Position numbers and translations under genes: made by a program
Source of the DNA: Pseudozyma flocculosa PF-1
Lineage: Eukaryota > Basidiomycota > Ustilaginomycetes > Ustilaginales > Ustilaginaceae
Reading direction: 5' to 3'
NCBI RefSeq assembly: GCF_000417875.1
Contig: NW_006920891.1
Coordinates: 330,308 to 394,307 of the forward strand
DNA: 64,000 bases
Notes under the pieces: generated by a model
Database searches by the model: none
What the model was told of the DNA's origin: nothing
Seen by the model: the letters and a program-made list of their open reading frames with translations, nothing else
In this document: piece by piece, positions 48,878 through 60,161 of the stretch
Layout of the letters: each line of letters starts with the position of its first letter
Numbering within the stretch: the stretch's first letter is position 1

Positions 48878-51800
48878 ATGGCCAAGGGAGGCGCCCGCGG
48901 CAAGTCGTCGGCCTCGTCGGCGACCCGCAAAAAGCAGGCCGCAAAGGCAGCGAAAAAGGTCGCCCTCGAGAGGGATGCCGACGGTAACCTCCTCCACCCC
49001 GAGGCCTACGAGGCGCTCCAGAAACCCTCGCAGCCCGCCCAGCGCGGCCAGAAGAAGGACAAGAACAAGGGCAAGGACGGCAAGGGAAAGGGCAAGGGCA
49101 AGTCGGACAGGAAAAAGCAGTTCATACCGCCACCCAAGCCCCCCCAGCCGCTGCCCGACCCGCTCGACTCGATGGGCCTCGCGTCGCTCCTGCCCGCCGA
49201 CCTCGTCGTCCTGCTGCGCAAGGCGTCCAAAAAGGACGTCGTCACCCGATGTCGCGCGCTCGAGGGGCTCCTCGCTTGGATCGAGGATGCGCTCCGTCCA
49301 AGCGCCACGGGGATCAAAGATGCAGATGTCAGGCAGGCCGCTCGTGGCGACCGCGGCGACGACTCAGGGACCTCGAGCGAAGAGAAGAGAGAGGCGCTCG
49401 TCATGATGCTGCCGTGCTGGGTCCACCTGTTCCCGCGCCTCGCCCTCTCCCCCACACGACGCCTCCGCCTGCTCACCAGCCAGATCCAGTCGCTCCTACT
49501 GCAAAAAGCGCCCGACGACGCCGACGCTTCTTCCTCGGCGTCGTCGTCCACCCGGACCGAACTGCTTCAGTCGCCGTCCTACGTCGAGTCCATGTTGGGC
49601 CCCTGGGCGATCCTCAGCTACGACATCGACCGCTCCATCGAACGCATCGGGAGAGCGACGTGGAACAGCAGCGTGGCATGGCAGCCTTCCGCCGAGCTCG
49701 GTGCCGCCGGGAGCGAGGACCGCCTCGTGCTGCCCGACTACCTCGAGCTTCTCATCGAGCACATTGGGCTGCTGCTCCAGTCGCCCTCGCCGTCGGCGGC
49801 CCTCGCTCTCACCTCGGCCCACGCATCTGGCCTCACCGGGGACACGCCGAGCGCCGCAGCATCGGGCGTCTCGACTCCTGCCCTCGCCGGTTCCAGGGAC
49901 CGCGACGCCAAGAACCGCGACGACACCAACGTCGAAGAGGACACGGCCGCCCTTGACAAGCGGCTGGTGGCGGGCGCGCTGTCGGTGCTCTCCTTCATCG
50001 TCCAGCAGCATCCCTCGCCCAAGCCCATCGAGGCTCTTGAGCCGCTGCTGTCTTCCAAGCTGCTCTGGTCGTCGATGTCGCCGGCAAACCTCTTCGCCGG
50101 CCACGGCTCTGTGGCATCCTCGTTCGGCTTCGACGCGCCAGTCGTCCGAGCCCGTGCCTGGCACCTGCTGCGAGACCTGCATGCCGCGATGCCCGAGGTC
50201 CTCGACCGCCACGTCGAGGTCTACGGCACGGTGGCAATGTCGGCGGCGTGGCAGGAACGCGACACCGCAGTGCAGCGCGCCATGCTCGATGCCCTCTTGC
50301 CCGTCCTCAAAGCCAGACCGTCGCTCTGGATGGTCGGGCAGGGCCAGCAACCGGCGCCGGCCCGGAATCGGGGCGACGAGGACGAGGATGAGAGCGGAGA
50401 CGAAGAGAGCGAAGGGACCGAAGACGAGGGCGGCGATGACGACGACGACGAGGAGGAAGGCAACGATGATGACTCCTCCGACGAGCAAGGAAACGGCGGC
50501 GGCGGCACCATGTCGAGATCGCATTCGACTGCCACGAGCCACCCTCGCAGTTACACCGACTTCCTGCGCTGGCTGCAGACGGGCTGCGGCGGCGCACCGA
50601 CGCTCGGCTACCCGACCGTCCTCGTCTTCCTGTCGACGCTGCCCACGGCCGCCTTCGATGCGACCTCACACGACCAGAGCTCGGAGTTCCTGAACAACCT
50701 CTACTCTGCGCTCTACAGCCGCGATCTCGACAGCGATCCCGCCGGTTCGCGGGCGTTCCTCACGTCGTTCTGCGAGTGCACCGTCTATCTCGCCTCGAAG
50801 GTCTTCCGTAATGACAGCGCCGAGGAGACGCTGCGCTCGGCCGACGCGGCCAAGCTGGCTCAGCAGCACCTCGGCCTCGTCTGGCGCGAGCTCGTCCTGG
50901 CCCTCGCACCGGTGTCTGGGGAGCAAGCCGACGACGAGGCTCTGGTCGACGCCGTATCGGAAGGCAAGGCTCGAAAGGCGAGGATCGGGAGCATGGGCGA
51001 TCAGCGCATCGCTTCTGAGCTCATCGGGGGCGTCCGAAAGCTGTACAACATCGACCAGGATGGCAGGGTCGGTGCGGGCATCCTGCAGGTCTTCAGGGGC
51101 GACCTCCTCTCTGCTGCCGAGAGCGCCTCGCTGGCATCAATCGACCCGTCGTCTTCGGCGAGTTCGAGCGATACGCAGCACGGCCTGACCCGGGCGATCG
51201 GCATCCTCGCCGGACTGCTCCTGGCGCCCGCGGTCATGACCGATGCGGCTCGCGCCAGCAAGGTGCGCTCGGCGGCGGCCGAGGTCAGCCAAGAGGTCCT
51301 GGCCAAGGCGGCCGCCTCCTTCAACCAGAACGCGGCGAGCGCGGCCAACGACAGCGCAGGCTCGACCGGCAAGCTCGATGCACAGGCCTCACTGATGGCC
51401 TCGGTCGTTCGAGCCTTGACGGCCGCCGGCGTCTCGATCGACGACTCCACCCTCGAAGCCCTCGAAAGGGCTGCCTCGCAATCACTGCCCCAGCTGACGA
51501 TGCAGCGCAACATCACCCCCTCCGTTGCTTCGTCGTTCCTGGCGGCCTATCTGCCGGTCTGCTCGGACGCCGAGGCGCAGCTGCGCACCTGGAATGAGGT
51601 CCTCGCATCGGTGGCCAGGCTCTCGAACGTCGCCGACCAGGTCGAGGTCCTCGGCGAGCTGATCGCAGCCGCCGAAGCCGCGGGACCCGGGTCGGGCATG
51701 GACCACCTCAAGCAGGCCGAGGCTTCCTCGGGCCTCGACGAGGTGGCCATCTCGCTGACGGCCCGACTCTGCGACGCCGAAGCCGAAGCTGGATCCGATG

Positions 51801-54800
51801 CGCCGCTCTCCAAGCTCAAGGCCAGGGATGTCGTCTGCAGGCTGATGATCGCGCCCAAGCCGTTCGTCGAGGTCACGGTGGCCGAGCAGATGCTCGCAAT
51901 AGTCACTTCGACCATCGAGCACCTGCGCTACGCGAGCATCGACCACGCTCTCTCGGCCAGCTCGTCGGGACCCGGATCGACGGAGCGCACGAGGGCGGCC
52001 CGGGTGCTGCCGGACCTGATCGGATGCCTGAAGGCTTGGGTCAGCGCAGGCAGCCGCGACGACAAGGTCCGCAAGCTGCTGGCGTCCTCGACCTCGTCCG
52101 GCGTCGTTGCCGCCGTCTTTGACCTGGCCTTTTTCTGCGCCAACCCGGCGTCGATGGCGACTTCGGTCGAGTCGGCCTTGCATTCGGCCGCGGCACCGTC
52201 GTTCCGCAGCACCGCCACGGCCGCGCTGGAGCTCTGGAAGCTGATGATCTCGATCGCGGATCAGCCAGCCCGGGAGCAGGTGTTGCAGGCGGGGCTGGCC
52301 AGCTCGAGCGAGCAGCTGCTGGACACCAAGGTTCCGGTTGCCTCGGTCGTCTCGGCAGCTGAGCAGATCAGCCGGCAGCTGCCGGCGACGGCCGGCGGCG
52401 CCACAGCGGTGCTTCCGACCACCGATGATCTGGATGCGATGCTGGTCCGTTGTGCCCGCACGGAGCCGAACGCGACGCTCTCGATCCTCGATCCCTCGGT
52501 GCCGCAGTCTGGACCCGAGGACGAGGCATCCGCCTCCATCCGGGCGGACTACGATGCAGAGGGCCTAAGCAGCTACGCAAGGACGGCTCTGGCGCTCGTC
52601 AGGCTGCTCAGGAACGACCGAGACCTGGCGCGCCAGCAGCGGCAGCGGCGGCATCTGCACCACGCTGTCTGGCTCGCGCTGCTCGCCGAGGACGAGCTGT
52701 TGCAGCCAGGAAGCTCGAAGCAGTGCTTTGCCCCGGACGCTGTCTCCCGCCCGCTCCTGACCACAATCTTGCAGGAGTCGGTCGGCGTGGCTACGGCCAT
52801 GCTGTCGGCCGAGGCGGAGCGCATCGATGCGCAGTGGCACCTCGACCTGGTGGCCACCTTGCAGAAGCGCGAGGTGTCGACGCGCGCCGGGCTTGGCCAG
52901 GTGCTCGGCACCGTTTGGTCGTTGGCGCGAGAGCATCCCCGGAGCTCGCACCTCGCGAGGCTCTTTGGTCGGTTGCTGTCTGGCTGCCTCAGCTTCGGCT
53001 CCGTCTCGCCGCAGGAGGGGGAGAGATGGCTCAAACTGGGTCGGTCCGTCTCTGACGGCGCTGCCGGCCTCGCACAGGCGACGATCATCGCCGTCAAGCC
53101 CTATGTGCAGGAGACGCAGGCCTACGATCGGCTGCGAAACGAGCTCGCCGCCAACCTGGCGGGCGTGCCCGCGTCCAAGGCCAACGACCAGGGTCTCGCT
53201 CTGCTCCGCCTGCTCGTCGGAGCGGCCCCTGGCGACGATGCGGACGCGCCGCTCATCCCGCAGCAGAGGGCCATCTTCCTGCTGCAGACGCTGCAAAAGT
53301 GGATCGCGAGCGACGAGGACATCGACGAGGAGATCAACGTCCGCCTCGCCCAGATCTTTGTCGCCCTGATCCCGATCGTGCAGGATGTGGCGGGCAGCCA
53401 CGTCGATTTCTTCTTCGACCTTGTCGAGTCCAACCTCGACGTCGCCGCCCTCGCCGACGAGGCCAGCCTGCCGGGTCTCTACTTTTCGCTGCGGCTGCTC
53501 GAGACGCTGCGGGACTTTGCGCTGCGCAACTCGAGCCTGCGCGGCATCTGGAAGGAGCGCAAGGAGGCATGCCTCGACCTGGTCCGCGATCTCTTTGTCT
53601 CGCTCGCCGACGACGTCAAGACGGAGGGCGGCGCGCCGCCTCGCTCGTCGACGCCCAAGGAGGCGTGCGCCGAGCTGATTGTCGATCTGGTCCGCGAGGT
53701 GCCCAGCAAGAGCTTCGACCTCGACGTCACATCGGCGCCGCTCTGCAAGCTCATGACGCACAGCGCGGTGCACGACGTGCAGGTGGTCAGCTACCGCCTC
53801 CTGAGCGCGTCGATCAAGGACAGGGTCAAGGGGCTCGTCGTCGAAGCCGCAGTCGACAAGGGCCTCCTCTCGGACGCCGAGCAGCGGCAGAAGCTTTCCT
53901 TCCCGGCGGCGCTGCTCGACAACGTGGCCGACTCGCTGGACGCGCAGCTCGGGCTGCTCGTCGACGAGGAGGATGCGCGCCGGGCGTCGTTTGGCTACTT
54001 TCTCTCGTGGATCGCCATCTTTGACCACTTTGAGGACGCCTCGCTGCAGCTCAAGGCGCTGTTTGTCGCCGAGCTCGAGAAGCGCGCGCTGGTGTCGGAC
54101 AGCCTGCTCCCCTCGGTGTTTGCGTTGGCGGGCCTGCTCAACGAGGAGCGACGTCCGTTTGACCCGGCGCGCTGGGTCGTCGACGAGGTCTACCTCGACG
54201 AGATCGACCCGTCGCCACTGGCCGTGGTGCAGGTCCTGGCGGCGCACGTCTACTTCCGTGCGCTGATCCACATCCCGACGCTGATCCGCAACTGGTACCT
54301 CGACATCAAGGACCGGCAGTTCTCGATGCTCGTCTCGTCGTTCACGACGCGCCACTGCACGCCGCTGATTGCGGCGCGCGAGCTGTCGCACCTGCGCGAG
54401 CCCGACGCGCTGTCGCGGCTGCAGGACGAGGCCATGGCCATCAAGGTGCTCTCGACCAACGAGGTCGTCGCCACGTACACGGTCGACGAGCACCCCATGG
54501 AGATTGGCGTGCGCATCCCGCCCGACTTTCCGCTGCACGGCGTCGAGATCCGCGACATCCGCCGCGTCGGCGTCAGCGAGGCCCAGTGGCGCGCGTGGCT
54601 CCTCGCCGTCCAGCAGCTCATTACGGGCCAGAACGGCCTCATCTTTGACGCCCTCAGCCTCTTTAAGCGCAACGCCGAGGTCCAGTTCGAGGGGCTCGAG
54701 GAATGTGAGTTTGCCACCACTGGCCTCTGGACGCCCGTCGTCTCGGGCTGTCCCATGCGTCCCGTCGTGCATCCCTTCTGACACTCTCCCTGCCCCCCTG

Positions 54801-55005
54801 CTCTGCCTCTTGCTCCGTGTCTGTCTGCTCTCTGTCCCACCGCTCTGCAGGCGCCATCTGCTACTCGATCATCAGCCCCATGGACCGCTCGCTCCCCACC
54901 AAGCCGTGCAAGACGTGCAAGAACAAGTTCCACGCCGGCTGCCTCTTCAAGTGGATCAGCACCAGCGGCAGCTCAACGTGCCCGCTCTGCCGAAGCATCC
55001 TCTGA
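48878..55005 (+). CDS. LTN1: Listerin, E3 ubiquitin ligase of ribosome quality control (two exons)
   Basis: Ltn1 binds 60S subunits carrying stalled peptidyl-tRNA and ubiquitinates the nascent chain, with Rqc1, Rqc2 and Cdc48. Exons are 48878-54704 and 54851-55005, 1993 residues (yeast about 1560, human about 1770). After a Lys-rich start comes SMGLASLLPADLVVLLRKAS and RCRALEGLLAWI, the conserved listerin N-terminal domain that contacts the ribosome. The body is helical HEAT-type sequence with an acidic Glu/Asp run near residue 515-545. The RWD-like region precedes the intron, which splits the first RING cysteine codon. The spliced end reads CAICYSIISPMDRSLP, then CKTCKNKFHAGCLFKW and CPLC, a complete C-terminal RING variant. 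Reading through the donor instead would remove the RING. Confidence 0.97.
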
Positions 55006-55190
55006 GATCCGCCGGCAGAGCCCCCACGACCTTCGGGTCCTTTGCTTCTCATCGCGGCCGACTGCGATCGGTGGCTCATCTGGGTTTCATGGGTGCACGG
55101 CGGGGGAGACGTGCACCGACCTGTCGCCTACGACGACAGTCTCTACGATAAAGGCGTGACCGACGGAAGAATGCAGCACCACATACTGGA

Positions 55191-58100
55191 TCAGACGTCT
55201 CTGCGTCGCCGCGCCGCACCTCGCCTCTGGTGGTGCAGAGCCTCGTCGCGCTTCTCTGCCCGATTCCGAGGCTCGGGCGTGTCGATCGCGACGATGGCGG
55301 TCCGTTTTCGACCTTTCCTCTGCTCCTCTTGTGCCGCTCCCTCCTCGTTCTCCCTCTGCTCTCCTGGCGGCTCGAGTGTCGGAGCAGGACTTTCGTACCG
55401 TCTCAGACGACCGAGCGGATCCAGTAGCGACGAGGTCGGTGCGCCGGCAGAGGCCCGCGCGTGCCCCGCTGGGGGACGGGGCCGGGGACGGAGATGGGTA
55501 GCGGCAGACGCGCTCGTCGTCTTGACGACCATGTTCCTGCGCGTTCCCACTTCGTCACGTCTAGGCGGCGGCGACGAGGCGGTGTACGGACCCGCCCCTG
55601 CTGCCGTCGTCCTTGTTACCCGCCCACCCACCATGGGGCCCCGAGTCGACGCAGAAAGGTGCTCGAGGCTCGGAAACAGTTCCTCTGTCCGCCCTCCCGC
55701 CCCCGTCCCCGCACCGGCACCGGCACCGGTAGGGACGTCGGGTTCCTCCTGCGTCGATTCTTCCGGTAGAGTCGACGAGCTGACATTCGTACCCTGCGAC
55801 TCGTCGAGCCCCCGCGCCCGGTGGGCATCTTGCTCCTCGGCAGGCGGCGACGTTGGGCGGCGGGTCGGCGTTCGAGGTGGCGTCGTTGGGCCGTCTGTCA
55901 GGGCGGATGCGCCGCCGTTGCCGCCTGCACCGGTACGGCGCGATGTGCGCGCGGCGATCAGCTGGCGAATGGTGTGCGATGGTTCGGGAGAGGAGGGCGA
56001 GGGCGATGAGGGAGAACGGGTCGCAGCGGCTGCTGAGGTCGGGCCTGGTGGTGAGGTCCGTGCGGCGGGTGGGCGTAGCATCGGCGGATCCGACCCCGAG
56101 CGCTGCTCAACCGTGGCCCGAGCTGCATCTGCACCGTCGCTTGCCGCTCTGCTTTCTTCCCGCCTATCACCACCACCACCACCGCCGCCGTCGCCACCGC
56201 TTTCGATACTGCCACCACCGCCGCCGCCGCAACTCTCGCTGCCAGGTGGCGCTGCCGACGTCAGGACGCGGCCCGTCTCGGGAGGGATCGAGAGGACCAT
56301 GCGCCGCATCGGCCCATCGGCGGCAGCGACGAGCCTCTGCTCGAGCGGCTCGAGCACCTCGCGGTGCAGCTCCTCGTTCTGCAGCGCAAACGTCGACAGT
56401 GCCAGGATCCTTCGCATGCCGACGTCTGGATCGTGACCGTCGTCGCCGGGAGATCGAGTTTGAGCGGGCGACGCGGCCAGCCCGTGGCCGATCTCGATCA
56501 AGGCGAGCAGGCCGCTGCAGAGGCCGCGCAGCTCCTCGGTCGTAAACGCCCGAGAGACCTGGCGGCATGCGAGGACCAGGGCGACGACCTTGATGGCCTG
56601 CTCGCCCAGGTCGAAGGTGGCCATCTTGTCGTCGATCGAGTGCAGGTCGTCGCCAGACGCGGCGCATGTCAAGATGGTCAGGACGCGGCGCAGATCGCGG
56701 TCCAGCGTGGCAAACAGGCGCGAAGCGAGCGGATGCCAGCCACGCGTCGAGGGCTGCCTCGATCCAGAGCCTTGATGCAGTGACAGCGAGTCCGTCCCTT
56801 CGACCGGCTGCAGCTGGCAGATCTGCCCCGCTCGGAAACGGCCGAGCAAGATGCGGTAGCCGATCGCATGATCCTCGGGCTGGTCTCCCAACTCGTCCGG
56901 CAGGTCCTCGTCCGATGGCGCTTCGAGCAGCTCGAGGACCGTCTCGAGGGCGTGCAAGGAAGCGCCGTCGTCGACCTCCGGCTCCATGGAGGTGGGTTGG
57001 CCTGTGGTCGGTCCAGGCGAGGTCGCTTCCGCCGCAGCAGCCTTCGGTGAAGGTCGCCGCTGCTGCTGCTGCTGCTGGTGGTGGTGGTGGATGCCAGACG
57101 ATGCAGCGTTGCCGTCTCGCTTGTCGCCGTCGTCGAGCGTCCAGGCGGGCGGCTGGATACCCTGCTCGACTTGGCACAGCTGCTCGACCTTGGCGGCGTC
57201 GTTGGGCCTGCGTCTCCTCACCTCGCGCCACATGTCGACGTAGGTGATGCCGGCGCGGCGGATGTAGTGCACGCGGAAGTGGTGGATGAGGATGTTGAGG
57301 TACCTCGACGCCAGCGCTTCGTCCGAGCTCGGCGTGGGGGGCTCGGGCGGTCGGCCGGTCGTCGTCGCCTCTTCCACACCCGCGCCGTTGCCGGTCTTGG
57401 GCGATGAAGAGCGCTCGCCTTCGGTGGCCGCCGATGCGGAAGCTTGGTGCACGCCTTGCTGCTTTGCAGGTGAAGGCTGCCGAGGTCTGCAGCGGGGCGA
57501 AGTCGGGCGCAGCGTCATCTCGGCCGCCTGACTCTGGTCGGCATCGTAACCCGCCGTGGCGCCGCTCTGGTTGCCGGACTCGGACAGGTCCCACGAGCTC
57601 TCTTCGGGTGCCGATATGGACGCCGGGAACGAGACGCCCTCGGCCATACCCTCGTGCCTCCGCCACCGCTCAATCTCCAACAGAGCGGCTACGTTGCCCG
57701 CCATGTTGTGCATCGTGCCGGCCTTGAGGCTGATGCCGCGCGTCTTGACTAGCGCCTCGACTTCGGCGGCCTTCACTGCCGCCGCGGTACCGTCGCTATT
57801 CTGACGGCTATGCGGCGCGGCTGCTGGCGGATCGGAGCCACTGGCGTGGCCCTCGATCGAGTCCTGGCCGCCCTTGCTGGCCTTGTGGCGCGCCATCTGG
57901 ATCTGTCGCTCGAAGAAGGCCCATTGCCGATCGCCAAGGAGCGCTAGACCCTCGGCCGCCAGTCGATCTGCCCCGCCCTTGGCGATGTAGGGGCCAAAAA
58001 GGCTATGGAGCAGGTAGTAGTCGAGCCCGCCCCGCACGTCGAGGATGGTGTTGGGCGAGACCGTCCTGGGACGAAAGAGGTCGACGAACCGCTGCAGCTC

Positions 58101-59669
58101 TGGAAGCGGAGAATGACGCTCGAGCGGGACCAGGACCGCCCTGGGCCACGACGTGCGACCCTGGCGCGCATACTCGAGTCGACCCCGGGCCTGCTCAAAC
58201 GTGTCGGCCCACCGCTCCTCGGAGATCTGAGCCGGATTGACAAACACGACCAGGGGCCCGTCGCCACGATCCTCGGCGGGGCCCCAACGCTCTTCGGGAG
58301 GGAGGTCCCTCCGTCCCGAGAGGCTCGAGTCGTCGGCGACGTGGGCGCTGGGCTGCAGGATGGCCTCGCGAGCGGAAGCGGGCGAGCGCAGGAGCACGTC
58401 GCACATGTTTTTGCGCTCGCAGGCGTGGAAGCGGCTCTCGTCCGGGTCGAGGGTGATGATCTGGGACAGGAAGGGGTCCTCGCACCGGGCCGCCCTGTAC
58501 ATGCCGGCCTTGAAGCGGTCGACGTGGACGCGGCAGCCAAACGCCTTTGCGACGGCCTTGAGCATTCCCTCGTATCCCCAGGTCCACGAGTTGAGGTAGA
58601 AGACGGTGTCCGGAGGAAAGGCGCGCAGCAGGGTGACCATGTCCTGCAGCGCGCGCTCCTTTGAGGGCACGGGCTGGGTCGAGAGGAGCATCTCGGTGTC
58701 GAGGTAGATGTTTTCGAGACGGAGCGACTGGAAGGGCGCGGCTGCGCGGTGGCGATCGACGAGGTCCTGGGTGTCTTGGTCGCTGCAAGGGTCGGTGTCC
58801 TGCGACGTGCTCGCGCCGGCTGCGGGCCCCCTGGACGTCCCGGTGCCTCGAGCCGGAGCCGTGGTGGACCGCGAGGGGCTTGCGCCGCGGCCGCCACCGC
58901 TGCCTCTGCCGCTGCTGCCGCTGCTGCCGCGACGTTGCTGCTGCTGCTGCATCGCCTCGGCCCAGGCCTGGTCGCTGCGGGCGGCAAGGTTTGACGGCTG
59001 GACGCCTGGCACGTCGATGTTGCGATTCCAGGCAATGTAGCGCGAGATGGCTGCATTGCGTACGAGGGCCTCGCACCACCATCCCTCGGCGCGAAGGTCG
59101 CCGGTGTGGAGCACGGCGCCGCGCGGACCCTCGACGAGGAACATGGTGCCGCCAAACATGTGGTTGGACTCGAGGAGGGTGATTGTGATGCGGGTGCGCG
59201 GGGTATAGGCCACCTCGGTTGGCTGGTTGTAGGGCAGGGGGTGGAGGAGGTCGTGGGCCGATGCCCTGTTGCCCGAGAGGCGGCCCTTTGCCGTAGCCTG
59301 GCGATCCGACACCTGGAGGTGGGCATAGGGGCGCACGAGGCGGCCATGGTGGTTGTCGTAGCCGACGCGGTCGCTCTGGCGCTCGTAGCGGAGGAGGAGG
59401 TTCTTTGTGGCGAAGCTGCAGTAGATGGGGGCGGTGATGCCGGGGCGGTCGAGACCGGCGAGGTGGTCGGTGTGGATGTGGGTGAGGAGGTAGACGAGGG
59501 GCTTGGGAAAGTGGCGCTGGTGGGCGTCAAAGTGGTCGTCGTCGGCGTCGTGGTTGAGGACGGCCTTGCGGTGGGCCAGGAGGGAGCGAGGGAGCGGGAT
59601 GGGCCCCTGGTCAAAGTGGTCGACGCGGATGCGTGGGTACTCGACCAGGTAGCCGTGCGAGTTGGTCAT
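55191..59669 (-). CDS. Artemis/SNM1-like metallo-beta-lactamase (beta-CASP) nuclease with a very long C-terminal region
   Basis: Members are DNA repair nucleases (Artemis, Pso2/Snm1). The gene is a single exon of 1492 residues. The start MTNSHGYLVEYPRIRVDHF resembles the Artemis opening, in contrast to upstream ATGs of the same frame. The metal site HIHTDH is at residues 64-69; SNHMFGGTMFLVEGPRGAVL and LHTGDLR give later lactamase motifs. An insertion with Ser/Gly and Gln runs separates these from LENIYLDTEMLLS. The beta-CASP part includes FHACERKNMC and VPLERHSPLPELQRFVDLF, the H-containing motif of the Artemis branch. Beyond about residue 560 the protein is mostly low-complexity Ser/Gly/Pro with a His/Gln run and some helical blocks; I recognise no domain there. 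It is convergent with LTN1 and divergent from SDE2. Confidence 0.87.
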   Translation of the reverse strand: MTNSHGYLVEYPRIRVDHFDQGPIPLPRSLLAHRKAVLNHDADDDHFDAHQRHFPKPLVYLLTHIHTDHLAGLDRPGITAPIYCSFATKNLLLRYERQSDRVGYDNHHGRLVRPYAHLQVSDRQATAKGRLSGNRASAHDLLHPLPYNQPTEVAYTPRTRITITLLESNHMFGGTMFLVEGPRGAVLHTGDLRAEGWWCEALVRNAAISRYIAWNRNIDVPGVQPSNLAARSDQAWAEAMQQQQQRRGSSGSSGRGSGGGRGASPSRSTTAPARGTGTSRGPAAGASTSQDTDPCSDQDTQDLVDRHRAAAPFQSLRLENIYLDTEMLLSTQPVPSKERALQDMVTLLRAFPPDTVFYLNSWTWGYEGMLKAVAKAFGCRVHVDRFKAGMYRAARCEDPFLSQIITLDPDESRFHACERKNMCDVLLRSPASAREAILQPSAHVADDSSLSGRRDLPPEERWGPAEDRGDGPLVVFVNPAQISEERWADTFEQARGRLEYARQGRTSWPRAVLVPLERHSPLPELQRFVDLFRPRTVSPNTILDVRGGLDYYLLHSLFGPYIAKGGADRLAAEGLALLGDRQWAFFERQIQMARHKASKGGQDSIEGHASGSDPPAAAPHSRQNSDGTAAAVKAAEVEALVKTRGISLKAGTMHNMAGNVAALLEIERWRRHEGMAEGVSFPASISAPEESSWDLSESGNQSGATAGYDADQSQAAEMTLRPTSPRCRPRQPSPAKQQGVHQASASAATEGERSSSPKTGNGAGVEEATTTGRPPEPPTPSSDEALASRYLNILIHHFRVHYIRRAGITYVDMWREVRRRRPNDAAKVEQLCQVEQGIQPPAWTLDDGDKRDGNAASSGIHHHHQQQQQQRRPSPKAAAAEATSPGPTTGQPTSMEPEVDDGASLHALETVLELLEAPSDEDLPDELGDQPEDHAIGYRILLGRFRAGQICQLQPVEGTDSLSLHQGSGSRQPSTRGWHPLASRLFATLDRDLRRVLTILTCAASGDDLHSIDDKMATFDLGEQAIKVVALVLACRQVSRAFTTEELRGLCSGLLALIEIGHGLAASPAQTRSPGDDGHDPDVGMRRILALSTFALQNEELHREVLEPLEQRLVAAADGPMRRMVLSIPPETGRVLTSAAPPGSESCGGGGGGSIESGGDGGGGGGGDRREESRAASDGADAARATVEQRSGSDPPMLRPPAARTSPPGPTSAAAATRSPSSPSPSSPEPSHTIRQLIAARTSRRTGAGGNGGASALTDGPTTPPRTPTRRPTSPPAEEQDAHRARGLDESQGTNVSSSTLPEESTQEEPDVPTGAGAGAGTGAGGRTEELFPSLEHLSASTRGPMVGGRVTRTTAAGAGPYTASSPPPRRDEVGTRRNMVVKTTSASAATHLRPRPRPPAGHARASAGAPTSSLLDPLGRLRRYESPAPTLEPPGEQRENEEGAAQEEQRKGRKRTAIVAIDTPEPRNRAEKRDEALHHQRRGAARRRRDV

Positions 59670-60161
59670 GGTGGGTCCGGGGGCCTGGACGGGCGCGGCT
59701 GCGAGGGCATCCTGATGGGGGTCGAGCGGCGGCACGGCACGTCGACGTTCAGCGTGTTGGGCCTGCCATGATGTTGAGCGGGGAGAGTCGCCGTGCTGTA
59801 CGTTGGCAGCGGCGGTGCCGTGCGTGCTTGGTTTGCCCTGGGATTGAGGAGGCAAGCTAGAGAGAGAGAGAGAGAGACGAAGGTTGGACGAGTGGCGCGA
59901 CCAAACAAAGGTCGAGGCAGAGGCAGCCCGAGGAAGTCGAGGTAGAGTCAGAGCTTTGCCAAGTCGCAACAGCAGCAGCTGCAGGCAGAGTTGCACCCTG
60001 CAGCCCGTCGTGGAAATTGCCTTGGGCCAACAGACTTTCGAGGGCGCCGCCCGTTTGCCTTTACGCCACCATCACCACCATCGACACCCGCCACCCGCCA
60101 CCCGCCACCCTCGCCCCCCACCATCTCTCCATCGCTCAGCTACCCGCGACAGTCCACCGCA
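59670..60161. promoter_or_regulatory. Divergent promoter region of the Artemis-like gene and SDE2
   Basis: The 492-bp region has an (AG)n run at about 59858-59877 (CT in the Artemis-gene sense) and ACC/ATC plus CCACCCG repeats at 60066-60110 in the SDE2 leader. Confidence 0.55.

Noticed and set aside
52565..54784. Long open frame of 739 codons antisense to LTN1
   Set aside because: It mirrors the LTN1 frame, is Arg/Val/Leu/Asp-biased and has no domain. GC-rich third positions routinely open the antisense frame here.
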